A stretch of DNA of 23,369 nt from an uncultured Romboutsia sp. (GCA_937907205.1 CALESE010000048.1:1-23369); one strand, 5' to 3'. Shown: positions 7,508 to 15,472, counted from the first letter of the stretch. Program-made: numbers and translations. Notes: generated by a model from the letters alone, not told the origin.

Positions 7508-7802
7508 TTTAAATCCTCCTATTACTTTTAAGTCTATACTATTTTGTCCAATTTTTCCTTTTTCATATTATCAAATTTAACTTATAATATATTATGAAAT
7601 ACGTCATATTTTTATATTTTTTGCAACAAGAGGATTTAGAGTATTTTTACTTTTTTGTATATGAAAAGGCTAAGGTTTACATACTTATACCAAATTGTAA
7701 GTCTTATTTACTTAGATTGTATAATCCAGTTAAAATACTTGGTGGTATAAAATTTCTTTAAGATATTACTATTCAATGAAGAACTAGCTAAATATTTATA
7801 TA
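7508..7802 (-). other. Intergenic region upstream of the BMP-type gene
   Basis: About 295 bp with no gene. It holds the ribosome binding site AGGAGG of the BMP-type gene at its low end and the rpiR terminator tail at its high end. I found no promoter with good hexamers and no recognisable riboswitch; a purine riboswitch core was looked for and not seen. Confidence 0.5.
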
Positions 7803-7837
7803 ATTAAAAAATTGGTGTTATATTTTAACACCAATTT
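7803..7837 (-). terminator. Terminator of the rpiR-type gene, overlapping its last codons
   Basis: AAATTGGTGTTA (7809-7820) pairs perfectly with TAACACCAATTT (7826-7837) around a 5-nt loop; the minus strand continues TTTAATTA. The 5' arm includes the last codons and stop codon of the regulator gene. Confidence 0.85.
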
Positions 7838-8678
7838 CTTTAGATAATTTAATTGCATTTGTTGTCTTTATTTTAGTATTTAGTGATTTATTGAAGTCTG
7901 CTTTTACAACTTGAGTATACACAGTATCTATAAGAAAAATTTGAGCTAATTTTGATGATATAGACCCAGTTTCAAGTACCGTCTCCCCTGATATATAACT
8001 TAGATTAATATCAGATATCTCTTTTAGCTCTGATTCTTTATTTTCTGTTATAGAAATAATACTTACTCCATTTTCTTTTGCTAATTCAACTGTCTTTATA
8101 ATTTCTTCAGTTTCTCCTGAATGGGATATAGCTATAACTAAATCACCTTTTTCCATTATTGATGACATCATTATCATAGTATGACTGCTATCAAAATAAA
8201 CACAGTTAAGACCAATCCTCATAAATTTATAGTTAGAGTCTTGTGCTATTATTCCTGAATATCCAATACCTATAAAATATATTCTTTTAGCCTTTATTAT
8301 AAGATTAGCACATTTATGTATATCTTCACTATTTATTAAATCTACTGTTTTTGTAAGAATATTAATATTTGAATTTAACAATTTTTTAGCTGTTTCTATT
8401 GCAGATTCATCATTTTCTATACTATTGTTAATTATATTTCTATTGGAGTTTGATGATACCTCTTTTGCTAATGTAACCTTAAAATCTTGAAGACTATGAA
8501 ATCCTATTTTTCTTGCAAACCTAGTTATTGTAGCCTCTCCTATATTGTTCTCTTTAGCAATTTGAGATATTGATTTATATGCTACATCTAATAGATTATT
8601 TTTTATATACTCTATTAGAATTTTATCTGATTTTGTAGCTTTAAAATCTGGTTTTTCTAATCTTTCTAAAATTTCCAT
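7818..8678 (-). CDS. RpiR/MurR-family transcriptional regulator (HTH + SIS)
   Basis: A 286-residue regulator with an N-terminal RpiR-type helix-turn-helix (about residues 1-75; core ISQIAKENNIGEATITRFARKIGF) and a C-terminal SIS sugar-phosphate-binding domain (about 115-250), including YFIGIGYSG and the AISHSGETEEIIKTVELAKENG motif. RpiR-family proteins regulate sialic acid genes in other Firmicutes, binding a sugar intermediate such as ManNAc-6-P in the SIS domain, so this is the best candidate regulator of the adjoining nan genes (inference). Length is typical. The start at 8678 follows AAAGGTGATG. It lies downstream of the YhcH gene but is separated from it by a hairpin terminator, so it probably has its own promoter in 8679-8780, where I could not pick out good hexamers. 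Confidence 0.92.
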   Translation of the reverse strand: MEILERLEKPDFKATKSDKILIEYIKNNLLDVAYKSISQIAKENNIGEATITRFARKIGFHSLQDFKVTLAKEVSSNSNRNIINNSIENDESAIETAKKLLNSNINILTKTVDLINSEDIHKCANLIIKAKRIYFIGIGYSGIIAQDSNYKFMRIGLNCVYFDSSHTMIMMSSIMEKGDLVIAISHSGETEEIIKTVELAKENGVSIISITENKESELKEISDINLSYISGETVLETGSISSKLAQIFLIDTVYTQVVKADFNKSLNTKIKTTNAIKLSKEIGVKI

Positions 8679-8780
8679 AACATCACCTTTTATATTGTAT
8701 ATACATATAATGTAAATAAAATTATATAATAAATGTTAATATAAAACTACCCTTTGTTATATTAAAGAGATATAAATTTA

Positions 8781-8811
8781 AATAAGGAGAGTAATTTATA
8801 CTCTCCTTATT
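8781..8811 (-). terminator. Terminator between the YhcH gene and the rpiR-type gene
   Basis: A 13-bp perfect stem: AATAAGGAGAGTA (8781-8793) pairs with TACTCTCCTTATT (8799-8811) around a 5-nt loop. On the minus strand it is followed by TAAATTTAT. It ends the symporter-YhcH unit or acts as a partial attenuator. Confidence 0.75.
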
Positions 8812-8826
8812 TTGTCCTAGCTATAT

Positions 8827-9279
8827 TTATCTTACTATTACTTTAAATATAGCTTTCTTTATTTTCTCTTTTTCATTTACTTTTATAGCTGTCATATGAG
8901 CATCTTCTGGATAGCAAACTAAGAAATCGCCTTTTTTTAACTCTACATATCCATTATTTTTTCCTTCTAAAGGAAGAAAATCTCCTTCTTCTTCATATTC
9001 TTTTTGCTCTAAATTTTCTATAAAATTTATATCTATTCTTTCACATCCATCTAACATTAAGTGAACATCAATATACTTTTTATGAGCTTCCCAGAATCTA
9101 TCTTCTTTTTCACAAGTCTCATACCCTACTATATTTACAAATATATCTTTCCCTTCTATTTCATAGCTTCCTTTTTCAAAGTCTAATAATACATTTTCTT
9201 TAGCATAGTTTAAGCATTTTAATAAATCTATATCTAATTTAGCATAAGTTTTTTCATGTCTTAAATTTCCAAATATCAT
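8827..9279 (-). CDS. YhcH/YjgK/YiaL-family protein, likely sialic acid anomerase
   Basis: A 150-residue cupin-like protein. The family signature is clear: FWEAHKKYIDVHLMLDG (Glu64, His66, His73) and CYPEDAHMTA (His128), which line the metal-containing pocket. The E. coli family member YhcH (NanQ) is reported to accelerate anomer interconversion of N-acetylneuraminate, feeding the lyase. Here it sits 22 bp downstream of the sialic acid-type symporter gene and beside nanA, in agreement with that role. The start at 9279 has a strong GGGGGAAG ribosome binding site. It is followed by a hairpin terminator. Length is normal for the family. Confidence 0.9.
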   Translation of the reverse strand: MIFGNLRHEKTYAKLDIDLLKCLNYAKENVLLDFEKGSYEIEGKDIFVNIVGYETCEKEDRFWEAHKKYIDVHLMLDGCERIDINFIENLEQKEYEEEGDFLPLEGKNNGYVELKKGDFLVCYPEDAHMTAIKVNEKEKIKKAIFKVIVR

Positions 9280-9301
9280 GTTTACTTCCCCCTATTTAAT
9301 C

Positions 9302-10804
9302 TTATCCTTCAAAGTATATAGTTGCTTCACTTTTTACTTCTTCTTTGTTGTTAGCAAATTTTAGTTGAATCATACTTACAATTTGACCTACTACTACAGA
9401 TGTTGTTATTGTTACTAGTGAATATGCCCAAGAAGTAACTTCTGGCACATTGTATTTTAAGTAAACAACTAAAACTGCAGAAACTGCAAATCCTACGTAA
9501 GCACCAAATTTAGTAGCTTTTTTACAGAATGCTCCAAGTACGAATATTCCAGCTAAAACTCCAAGCACTAATCCCATAAAGCTATTAAACCATTCGTAAG
9601 CTGATTTTATTTCTCCATTTGCAAGTATTATAGACACCCCTATAGCTACTATTCCTACACCTAAAGATATATACTGAGCTATTTTAGTTTGCTTTTCAAA
9701 GCTTAAATCTTTACTTATCATAGTTTGAATATCTAATGTCCAACTTGTTGCAACTGAATTAAGTCCAGTTGATAGCGTTGATTGACTAGCTGCATATATT
9801 GCTGCAAGTAATATACCTGTTACACCTACTGGTAATTGATATGCAATATATGATGCAAAGATTTGGTCTTGTTGTGCTGTTTGAGCAAGATCTGGATTTT
9901 GGCCATAGAATACGAATAAACAAGTTCCTATTAAATAGAATACTGTTGCTAAACCTATTGATAATAATCCATTTCCATAAGTCATTTTCTTTAATTCTTT
10001 TATATCAGTTGTTGTTGTAAATCTTTGTACTATATCTTGACTTGATACATATGAAGAAAATGTATTAAGTCCAGCTCCAACTAATATTATAAATACACTT
10101 GATTTTAATATATTTGGATCAAATAAAACTTCTCCTTCAGCTAAAAACTTTCCACCTTCTGTAAGTGAAGTCATAACTTCTCCAAATCCTCCATCTATCT
10201 TACTTATTAAGAAGAATAAAGTACATGTAACTCCAACTATTAAAACCATACCTTGTATAAAGTCTGTCCATAAAACTGATTTTAGTCCACCTGTATATGA
10301 ATATATAATTGCTATTACACCCATTACTATTATTAATACGTTAACTGATATTCCTGTAAGATCTGCTAAAACTACTGATGGTAAGTACATGATAATAGAC
10401 ATACGTCCTATTTGGTATATGATAAACATTAAAGCACCTATTACTCTAAGCCCTTTAGAGTTATATCTTATTTCTAGGTATTGATAAGCTGTGTCTAAAT
10501 CTAATCTACTATATAATGGTAAGAAGAACTTTATTGTTAAAGGTACTGCTATAAATATACCTAATTGAGCAAACCATAAAATCCAAGTTCCACCATATGA
10601 ATTACCTGCTAATGATAAAAATGATATTGGGCTTAAAAGCGTTGCAAATATTGATACTGATGTAACCCACCAAGGTATAGTCCCATCACCTTTAAAGAAT
10701 TCTTTTCCTTTCATCTCTTTTTTAGAGAATAAAAGCCCTGCAAATAATACTGCTAATAAGTAAATTACTAAAATTCCAAAGTCAATTACTGTAAATCCTT
10801 GCAT
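9302..10804 (-). CDS. Sodium:solute symporter (SSS family), probable sialic acid transporter
   Basis: A 500-residue polytopic protein with about 13 membrane segments, starting near DFGILVIYLLAVLFAGLLFS. SSS-family features include PWWVTSVSIFATLLSPISFL, GRMSIIMYLPSVV, SYTGGLKSVLWTDFIQGMV, and STGLNSVATSWTLDI in the later half. Sialic acid transporters of this family occur in Firmicutes such as Staphylococcus; here the substrate is inferred from the flanking nanA and YhcH genes. The start at 10804 has a GGGGGA ribosome binding site. Transcribed toward YhcH with a 22-bp gap. A hairpin without a good U tract separates it from nanA, so it may be expressed by read-through from the nanA promoter. 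Specificity for N-acetylneuraminate over other acidic sugars is not proven. Confidence 0.9.
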   Translation of the reverse strand: MQGFTVIDFGILVIYLLAVLFAGLLFSKKEMKGKEFFKGDGTIPWWVTSVSIFATLLSPISFLSLAGNSYGGTWILWFAQLGIFIAVPLTIKFFLPLYSRLDLDTAYQYLEIRYNSKGLRVIGALMFIIYQIGRMSIIMYLPSVVLADLTGISVNVLIIVMGVIAIIYSYTGGLKSVLWTDFIQGMVLIVGVTCTLFFLISKIDGGFGEVMTSLTEGGKFLAEGEVLFDPNILKSSVFIILVGAGLNTFSSYVSSQDIVQRFTTTTDIKELKKMTYGNGLLSIGLATVFYLIGTCLFVFYGQNPDLAQTAQQDQIFASYIAYQLPVGVTGILLAAIYAASQSTLSTGLNSVATSWTLDIQTMISKDLSFEKQTKIAQYISLGVGIVAIGVSIILANGEIKSAYEWFNSFMGLVLGVLAGIFVLGAFCKKATKFGAYVGFAVSAVLVVYLKYNVPEVTSWAYSLVTITTSVVVGQIVSMIQLKFANNKEEVKSEATIYFEG

Positions 10805-10843
10805 TTTATAAGTCCCCCTTATTAAATATTCACTTTTTATATC

Positions 10844-10873
10844 AAGAGAAGTATTTATAAAAATACTCCTCTT
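10844..10873 (-). terminator. Hairpin between nanA and the symporter gene
   Basis: AAGAGAAGTATTT (10844-10856) pairs with AAATACTCCTCTT (10861-10873) with one wobble on the minus strand and a 4-nt loop. The minus-strand 3' flank is GATATAAAAAG, a poor U tract, so it is more likely an RNA-processing or partial-attenuation hairpin than a full stop. Confidence 0.55.
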
Positions 10874-10889
10874 TTATTTAAATTAAAAT

Positions 10890-11783
10890 CTATACGTTTA
10901 ATAATTCTTCTTGATTTTGGAAGTATTTACTATACATTTCCTTAGCCTTAGCTCTCATCTCTGGAGTAGGTTCTTTCATAGGTTGTCTACAATATCCTGC
11001 TTCAACACCTTGTTCTTCAAGTAATAATTTTATTGTTTGATATAATCCATTCCCTAATATATCAGTTATTAAATCATTTGTTAAATGTTGTATTTCTCTT
11101 GCTTCAGATATTTTTTCGGCTTTAGTTAATTCAAATATTTGCTTAGCTCTTACACCATTTACGTTAAATGTTGAACCTATAGCACCATCTACACCTAAAA
11201 CTGTAGCTGGTAACATCATTTCATCAAAACCAGCATATATTAACTTATCTGGGAATCTCTTTCTCATTCTTTCTAATAAGTAGAAATCTGCTGCTGTAAA
11301 CTTAACCCCTATTATTTTTTCATTTTCAAATAATTCACCAAATTGATCTAAACTCATGTTTACACCAGTTAAGAATGGTATAGAATATATTATCATTTTA
11401 TTATCTACTGAATTTATTATTGTATTATAGTAATGTTTGATTTCTTCAAAATCAAATTTGTAGTAAAAAGGTGTAACTGCACTTAATGCATCATATCCTA
11501 AATCTGTAGCAAATTTAGCAAGCTCCACAGCTTCTTTTAAGTTTACTGAACCAACTTGTGCTATTAATTTTACTTCATCTTTAACTTCATCTTTAGCTAT
11601 TTCAAATATTCTTTTTTTCTCATCAGTTGATAACATAAAGTTTTCCCCTGTTGATCCACCAACATAAAGACCATCAATTTTGCAAACATCTATGTTGTGT
11701 CTTATTATTTGTCTTAATCCTTTCTCATTTATATTCCCATCCTTATCAAATGATACTAATAGTGCTGAATAAATTCCTTTCAT
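10890..11783 (-). CDS. nanA: N-acetylneuraminate lyase
   Basis: A 297-residue class I aldolase of the DapA/NAL superfamily that splits N-acetylneuraminate into pyruvate and N-acetylmannosamine. Key residues align with the E. coli enzyme at a constant offset of four: Ser44 and Thr45 in GGSTGEN (carboxylate binding), Tyr133 in IIYSIPFLTGV, and Schiff-base Lys161 in GVKFTAADFY. Further family blocks are YDALSAVTPFYYKF and IYAGFDEMMLPA. The C-terminal EAGYCRQPMKEPTPEM segment is also typical of NAL proteins. The start at 11783 follows TTTGGAGGG. It lies downstream of a promoter/operator block (11962-11990) nearly identical to that of nanE, giving a leader of about 170 nt. Confidence 0.96.
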   Translation of the reverse strand: MKGIYSALLVSFDKDGNINEKGLRQIIRHNIDVCKIDGLYVGGSTGENFMLSTDEKKRIFEIAKDEVKDEVKLIAQVGSVNLKEAVELAKFATDLGYDALSAVTPFYYKFDFEEIKHYYNTIINSVDNKMIIYSIPFLTGVNMSLDQFGELFENEKIIGVKFTAADFYLLERMRKRFPDKLIYAGFDEMMLPATVLGVDGAIGSTFNVNGVRAKQIFELTKAEKISEAREIQHLTNDLITDILGNGLYQTIKLLLEEQGVEAGYCRQPMKEPTPEMRAKAKEMYSKYFQNQEELLNV

Positions 11784-11961
11784 TTTACATTCCCTCCAAA
11801 TTTTTTTATTTTATGTATACAGCATTATATTAAATAACATCTGTAAACTTCTTTGTAATAAGTTGTTGTTATACAACCGATGAATAAATACTTAAAATAA
11901 TCATCTTTTAGATATATTTTAAATAATCTATTTTTGAAAGTTTTTTTCTTCTTATACTTAT

Positions 11962-11990
11962 ATATTAATATGAAATCATTTTCCTTGCAA
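11962..11990 (-). promoter_or_regulatory. nanA promoter with shared nan operator element
   Basis: On the minus strand TTGCAA (11990-11985), 17 bp, TAATAT (11967-11962). The -35 and spacer carry TTGCAAGGAAAATGATT, identical to the nanE promoter, and the start of the transcript carries AAGAAAAAAACTTTCAA (11950-11934), also identical. The imperfect dyad TGCAA...TTTCA could be an operator. It lies downstream of nanK, with no terminator in between, so nanA may also be read through from nanK. Confidence 0.72.
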
Positions 11991-12048
11991 CATATTTTCA
12001 TTTTTTTTGTTAATGTTATCTATGATTTATTTGCTTTTGCCTTATATT

Positions 12049-12936
12049 TTAGTTACGACTCATATAATTAAATAGTGCACCTAACATACCAGCATCATTT
12101 TGTCTCTTAGCAAATTCTAATCTTGTATTGTCATATACACTTGGTATTAGATTATTTTTAAGAGCTTCTTCTATTTTTGGTCTTAAAAATTCTTCTTGAG
12201 CCATTATTCCTCCTCCTAATATTACAACTTCTGGATTAACAATATAACACACGTTAGCTATACCTATAGCTAGTCCATCTACCATATTATTTATAGCTTC
12301 TATACATTCTTTATCATTCTTTTTAGCTTGTTCAAATATTATTTTTCCATTTATTTCGCTTTCATTTATTCCCTTAGCTTTAGCTACTGCTTTTATTAAG
12401 CTAGTAGTTGAAGCTAATTCTTGAAAACTTTTTCCATTTATATTTATATATCCAACTTCTCCTGCACTATTACTAAAACCTGATAAAAGCTTATTATTTA
12501 AAATCACACATCCACCTATTCCAGTTCCTATAGTCATACAAACAGATGAAGATGCACCTTTACCTGCTCCTAGCCATGTTTCACCTAGCCCTGCACAGTT
12601 AACATCATTTTCTACTTCACATCTTATATTAAATTCTTTTTCTATTTCTTTTTTTATTTCCATACCTGTATATCCTGGTATAAGATATTCTAGTGCATAA
12701 GTTATTTTTCCTTCTACTGGATCTACCATACCTGCCGTTGATATACATATTCCTTCTATATCATTATTTTCTATATACTTTTTAGATATAATTTTTATCT
12801 TTTCTAATATTCCAGTTCCACCTTTTTCTAAGGCTTCTGTATCCATACTATCTTTATGTATAAATTCTCCATTTTCATTAGCTAATCCATACTTTATAGA
12901 AGTTCCACCTACATCTATACATATAAATTTCTTCAT
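12049..12936 (-). CDS. nanK: N-acetylmannosamine kinase (ROK family), no zinc motif
   Basis: A 295-residue ROK-family sugar kinase: N-terminal phosphate loop IDVGGTSIKYGL, catalytic Asp111 in ENDVNCAGLGE, and ROK signature TIGTGIGGCVILNNKLLSGF followed by AGEVGYI; the adenine-side loop includes VVILGGGIMAQEEF. By position between nanE and nanA it should phosphorylate ManNAc to ManNAc-6-P. Unlike E. coli NanK, the segment after GEVGY (ININGKSFQELASTTSL) lacks the GH...CxCGxxGCxE zinc-binding motif; the zinc His is replaced by Tyr. Zinc-free ROK kinases are known, so it is probably still active, but substrate preference cannot be read from sequence. The start at 12936 follows AAGGGAGA. It is separated from nanE by a hairpin and has no own promoter that I can identify. 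Confidence 0.87.
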   Translation of the reverse strand: MKKFICIDVGGTSIKYGLANENGEFIHKDSMDTEALEKGGTGILEKIKIISKKYIENNDIEGICISTAGMVDPVEGKITYALEYLIPGYTGMEIKKEIEKEFNIRCEVENDVNCAGLGETWLGAGKGASSSVCMTIGTGIGGCVILNNKLLSGFSNSAGEVGYININGKSFQELASTTSLIKAVAKAKGINESEINGKIIFEQAKKNDKECIEAINNMVDGLAIGIANVCYIVNPEVVILGGGIMAQEEFLRPKIEEALKNNLIPSVYDNTRLEFAKRQNDAGMLGALFNYMSRN

Positions 12937-13050
12937 GATTAATCTCCCTTGTTATTTATATTTAATAATATTTACTGCTTATTTCTTCTAAATCTTTTAT
13001 ATACTCTCTCTTTATCTAAATTTATGGTATATTCTATATGGAAATCAATT

Positions 13051-13080
13051 AAAAGGAGAGTAAAAAACTACTCTCCTCTT
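13051..13080 (-). terminator. Hairpin terminator/attenuator between nanE and nanK
   Basis: The plus-strand arms AAAAGGAGAGTA (13051-13062) and TACTCTCCTCTT (13069-13080) pair fully only as minus-strand RNA, where the single imperfect position becomes a G-U wobble. It is followed by AATTGATTT after the UUUU of the arm. This strand bias supports a role in transcription from nanE. Some read-through into nanK is expected, since nanK lacks a visible promoter. Confidence 0.7.
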
Positions 13081-13115
13081 ATATTCTGTCTCATACAAAA
13101 TATTATATTATTATT

Positions 13116-13781
13116 TTATAAAATAGCATTTACAAACTTTTCTGTTATTAATTGTGGTCTAGTTATTGCAGAACCAACAACAGCTGAGTAAACACCTGTA
13201 TTGTAAGAATCTACTAAATCTTTAGGCGTATTTATTCTGCCTTCAGCTATAACTGGTATTGGTAAATCTTTTACTAATTTTTTCATTAATTCAAAATCTG
13301 GACCTTCTTGCTTTTTAGTATACTCAGTATAACCTGATAGTGTTGTTGATACACAGTCAGCTCCATATTCATAAGCTTTTATTCCTTCTTCATAATTTGA
13401 TATATCAGCCATAACTAAAATATTTTTTGATTTTATATAAGAAATTAAATCTTTTAAAGATTCATTATTTGGTCTTTTTCTATCTGTAGCGTCAAGTGCT
13501 ATCATTTCACAACCTGAACTTAATAAATCATCTACCTCTTTTTTAGTTGCTGTTATGTAAATTTGAGAGTCATCATAATTTCTTTTTATAAGTCCTATTA
13601 CGGGTAAATTTGTAACCCTCTTGATTTCTATTATGTCTTCAACACCTTGTGCTCTAATTGCAACAGCTCCACCTTCTTTAGCTGCTTTTGCCATTCTACC
13701 CATTATAAATGAGCTATGAAGTGGTTCATCTTCTAGAGCTTGGCAAGATACTATTAATTTTCCCTTTACTATATCTAACAT
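13116..13781 (-). CDS. nanE: N-acetylmannosamine-6-phosphate 2-epimerase
   Basis: A 221-residue TIM-barrel epimerase converting ManNAc-6-P to GlcNAc-6-P, the step that hands sialic acid carbon to amino-sugar catabolism. Catalytic residues known for the Clostridium perfringens enzyme are at identical positions: Lys66 (GLIKRNYDDS), Asp126 (MADIS) and Glu180 (IAEGRINTP). Other family blocks are VSCQALEDEPLHSSFIMGRM, IALDATDRKRPN and CVSTTLSGYT. I start at the ATG at 13781 (MLDIVKGKLI) as in homologues; the longer open frame to 13838 runs into the promoter, so it cannot be translated from this transcript. The ribosome binding site GAGTGGGA is close to the ATG and modest. First gene of the cluster, with its promoter at 13829-13857. 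Confidence 0.95.
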   Translation of the reverse strand: MLDIVKGKLIVSCQALEDEPLHSSFIMGRMAKAAKEGGAVAIRAQGVEDIIEIKRVTNLPVIGLIKRNYDDSQIYITATKKEVDDLLSSGCEMIALDATDRKRPNNESLKDLISYIKSKNILVMADISNYEEGIKAYEYGADCVSTTLSGYTEYTKKQEGPDFELMKKLVKDLPIPVIAEGRINTPKDLVDSYNTGVYSAVVGSAITRPQLITEKFVNAIL

Positions 13782-13828
13782 TATCCCACTCATTTCTTTT
13801 GAAAGTTTTTTTCTTTTCTTATAATTTA

Positions 13829-13857
13829 ATAATAGCATGCAATCATTTTCCTTGCAA
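13829..13857 (-). promoter_or_regulatory. nanE promoter with shared nan operator element
   Basis: On the minus strand TTGCAA (13857-13852), 17 bp, TATTAT (13834-13829). The block TTGCAAGGAAAATGATT is shared exactly with the nanA promoter, and TGCAA-GGAAAATGA-TTGCA forms a perfect 5-bp dyad over the -35 and spacer. The early transcript has AAGAAAAAAACTTTCAA (13815-13799), also shared. The leader to the nanE ATG is about 40 nt. It is a likely site for the RpiR-type regulator (inference). Confidence 0.75.
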
Positions 13858-14127
13858 TATTTTTTAATTATTTTTATTGTTTTTAATATCCTTTAGGTAA
13901 GTATAGTTCTTTATTTTATATATATCATTTTCTTTTACCATTTTTTCAACTTTTTCATGTTATTGAATCAATATTAATTCTGCCTACATATTATCTAAAA
14001 ATCCTTCTTCATATTCTTTATAGTATATCTTTATAATGTATTTTTACATATTAAATATACTTTTTAATTAATGTTTATTGATAAAAAATAATATCTATAA
14101 TATTCTTATATTTAAGGGGTGATTATT

Positions 14128-15003
14128 ATGAATAAACTTGAAAACAATAATTTAATAATAGAATCAAATATTTCTGGCGCTGAATTAACTAGAATATATT
14201 CAAAAAAGTTTAATAAAGAAATTTTATGGAAAGGAGATCCTAAATTTTGGGGTAGACATTCTCCTATATTGTTTCCTATAGTCGGCAGATTAAAAGATAA
14301 CGAAACTATTATAGAAGATAAATTATATAATATGAGTCAACATGGATTTGCTAGAGATATGGAATTTAAAATCGTAGACAATGATAATAAATCTATAACT
14401 TACAAATTAGTTTCTTCTGAAAATACTAAATCTTATTATCCTTATAGCTTTGAGTTGATTATAAAATACATATTATTAGATAATGGTGTTAATATTAATT
14501 GGATAGTAAATAATATAGACTCAAAAGATATTTATTTTTCAATAGGAGCACATCCTGCATTTAACATTGATTTAGATGAAAATAGTGATTTATCTAATTA
14601 TTATTTAGAATTTATAACCAAAGATAATGTTAGTAATATATATTTAGATGGTCCTTATAGTAGTAAAATTGTGAGTGTAAATAGTTTAAATACTATTTAT
14701 TTATCTCCTGAATTATTTGAAAATGACGCTTTAATTTATACTAATGTAGATGGTATAAATGTAAAATCAAAAAAAGAAAATCATTACATAAATGTATCTT
14801 TTAATAGCTTCCCATTAGTTGGTATTTGGTCTCCTTATTATAAAGATACTAACTCAATTGCTCCATTTATATGTGTAGAGCCTTGGTATGGACTAGCTGA
14901 CAACGTGAATTCTGATAAAATTTATAAAAATAAAAATTATATTAATAAATTATCTATAGGAGAAAGTTTCAATGTTTCTTATAGCATAAATATTAAAGAG
15001 TAA
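14128..15003 (+). CDS. Aldose 1-epimerase family protein (LacX-like)
   Basis: A 291-residue galactose-mutarotase-fold protein. Sugar-epimerase residues are visible: His72 in SQHGFARD, His142 in SIGAHPAFN (general acid), and Glu251 in VEPWYGLAD (general base). GRHSPILFPIVGRLKD is characteristic of the LacX-type branch, whose members often act on unknown aldoses or amino sugars. I start at the ATG at 14128, with AAGGGGTG 7 nt upstream, rather than the GTG at 14119 that lies in the ribosome binding site. A possible promoter is TTGATA (14078-14083) with TATTCT (14101-14106). It is divergent from nanE, so a role in interconverting anomers of a sugar from the nan pathway is conceivable but unproven. 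It ends in a palindromic terminator. Confidence 0.88.
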   Translation: MNKLENNNLIIESNISGAELTRIYSKKFNKEILWKGDPKFWGRHSPILFPIVGRLKDNETIIEDKLYNMSQHGFARDMEFKIVDNDNKSITYKLVSSENTKSYYPYSFELIIKYILLDNGVNINWIVNNIDSKDIYFSIGAHPAFNIDLDENSDLSNYYLEFITKDNVSNIYLDGPYSSKIVSVNSLNTIYLSPELFENDALIYTNVDGINVKSKKENHYINVSFNSFPLVGIWSPYYKDTNSIAPFICVEPWYGLADNVNSDKIYKNKNYINKLSIGESFNVSYSINIKE

Positions 15004-15023
15004 GATTAATCTTACTCTTTAAT
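14992..15023. terminator. Bidirectional terminator between convergent genes
   Basis: A 32-bp perfect palindrome: ATTAAAGAGTAAGATT (14992-15007) with AATCTTACTCTTTAAT (15008-15023). It contains the epimerase stop codon and abuts the stop of the 85-residue gene on the other strand, so it can serve both. U tracts are short. Confidence 0.75.
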
Positions 15024-15024
15024 A

Positions 15025-15282
15025 CTAATTATCAAAATCTACATGTATTTTTCCTTGAGGAGTATTTATATCTATGTAAGATAAATTAAAGCTATCATCC
15101 ATAACATCTATTTGATATTCAAAGAATACATCATCTTCTTTCTTTGACATAAATATATAACTCCCATTTTCTTTTTCTTCTATCTCATCGAATATTTCCC
15201 AGTAAATATCTTTACCATTTACTGAACCTTTATATCCTGATGATTTTATTTTTTCTTCTATAGCCTTGTATAATTCTTCCAT
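15025..15282 (-). CDS. Hypothetical 85-residue acidic protein
   Basis: A small, strongly acidic, cytoplasmic-looking protein: an N-terminal helix (MEELYKAIEEKIKSSGYKG) followed by alternating hydrophobic strands (YIFMSKKEDDVFFEYQIDVM, FNLSYIDI). There are no cysteines, membrane segments or recognised motif. The ribosome binding site AGAAGG lies 8 nt before the ATG, and it is flanked by terminators on both sides, so it is a single-gene unit. Coding is supported by the ribosome binding site, codon-like composition and compact spacing. I do not recognise the family. Confidence 0.75.
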   Translation of the reverse strand: MEELYKAIEEKIKSSGYKGSVNGKDIYWEIFDEIEEKENGSYIFMSKKEDDVFFEYQIDVMDDSFNLSYIDINTPQGKIHVDFDN

Positions 15283-15428
15283 ATTTTAACCTTCTTTCTA
15301 TTTGTCATATATGTTATTATATACCCAAAACATATTTATTTACAATTAACTTTTATTGTATAAAATGTATGTATTATTTAAATACAATATACTTTATAAT
15401 TTTCATCTTGATTATATATTATTATAAT

Positions 15429-15471
15429 AAAAAAGCTTCTATTGATAATTATTATCTATAGAAGCTTTTTT
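15429..15471. terminator. Intrinsic terminator after the amylosucrase-like pseudogene
   Basis: AAAAAAGCTTCTAT (15429-15442) pairs perfectly over 14 bp with ATAGAAGCTTTTTT (15458-15471); the loop itself contains a further ATAAT/ATTAT pairing. On the minus strand the stem ends in UUUUUU followed by AUUAUAA. It lies immediately past the stop of the pseudogene at 15473. Confidence 0.88.
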
Positions 15472-15472
15472 A

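Noticed and set aside
7508..7802. Purine or other riboswitch ahead of the BMP-type gene
   Set aside because: No conserved core sequence or three-way junction could be built by eye.
11784..11990. Catabolite-response (cre) site at the nanA promoter
   Set aside because: The dyad lacks the central CG and the spacing of the cre consensus.
13782..13838. N-terminal extension of nanE (MLLLNYKKRKK...)
   Set aside because: It overlaps the nanE -10 region and transcription start, and NanE homologues begin at MLDIVKG.
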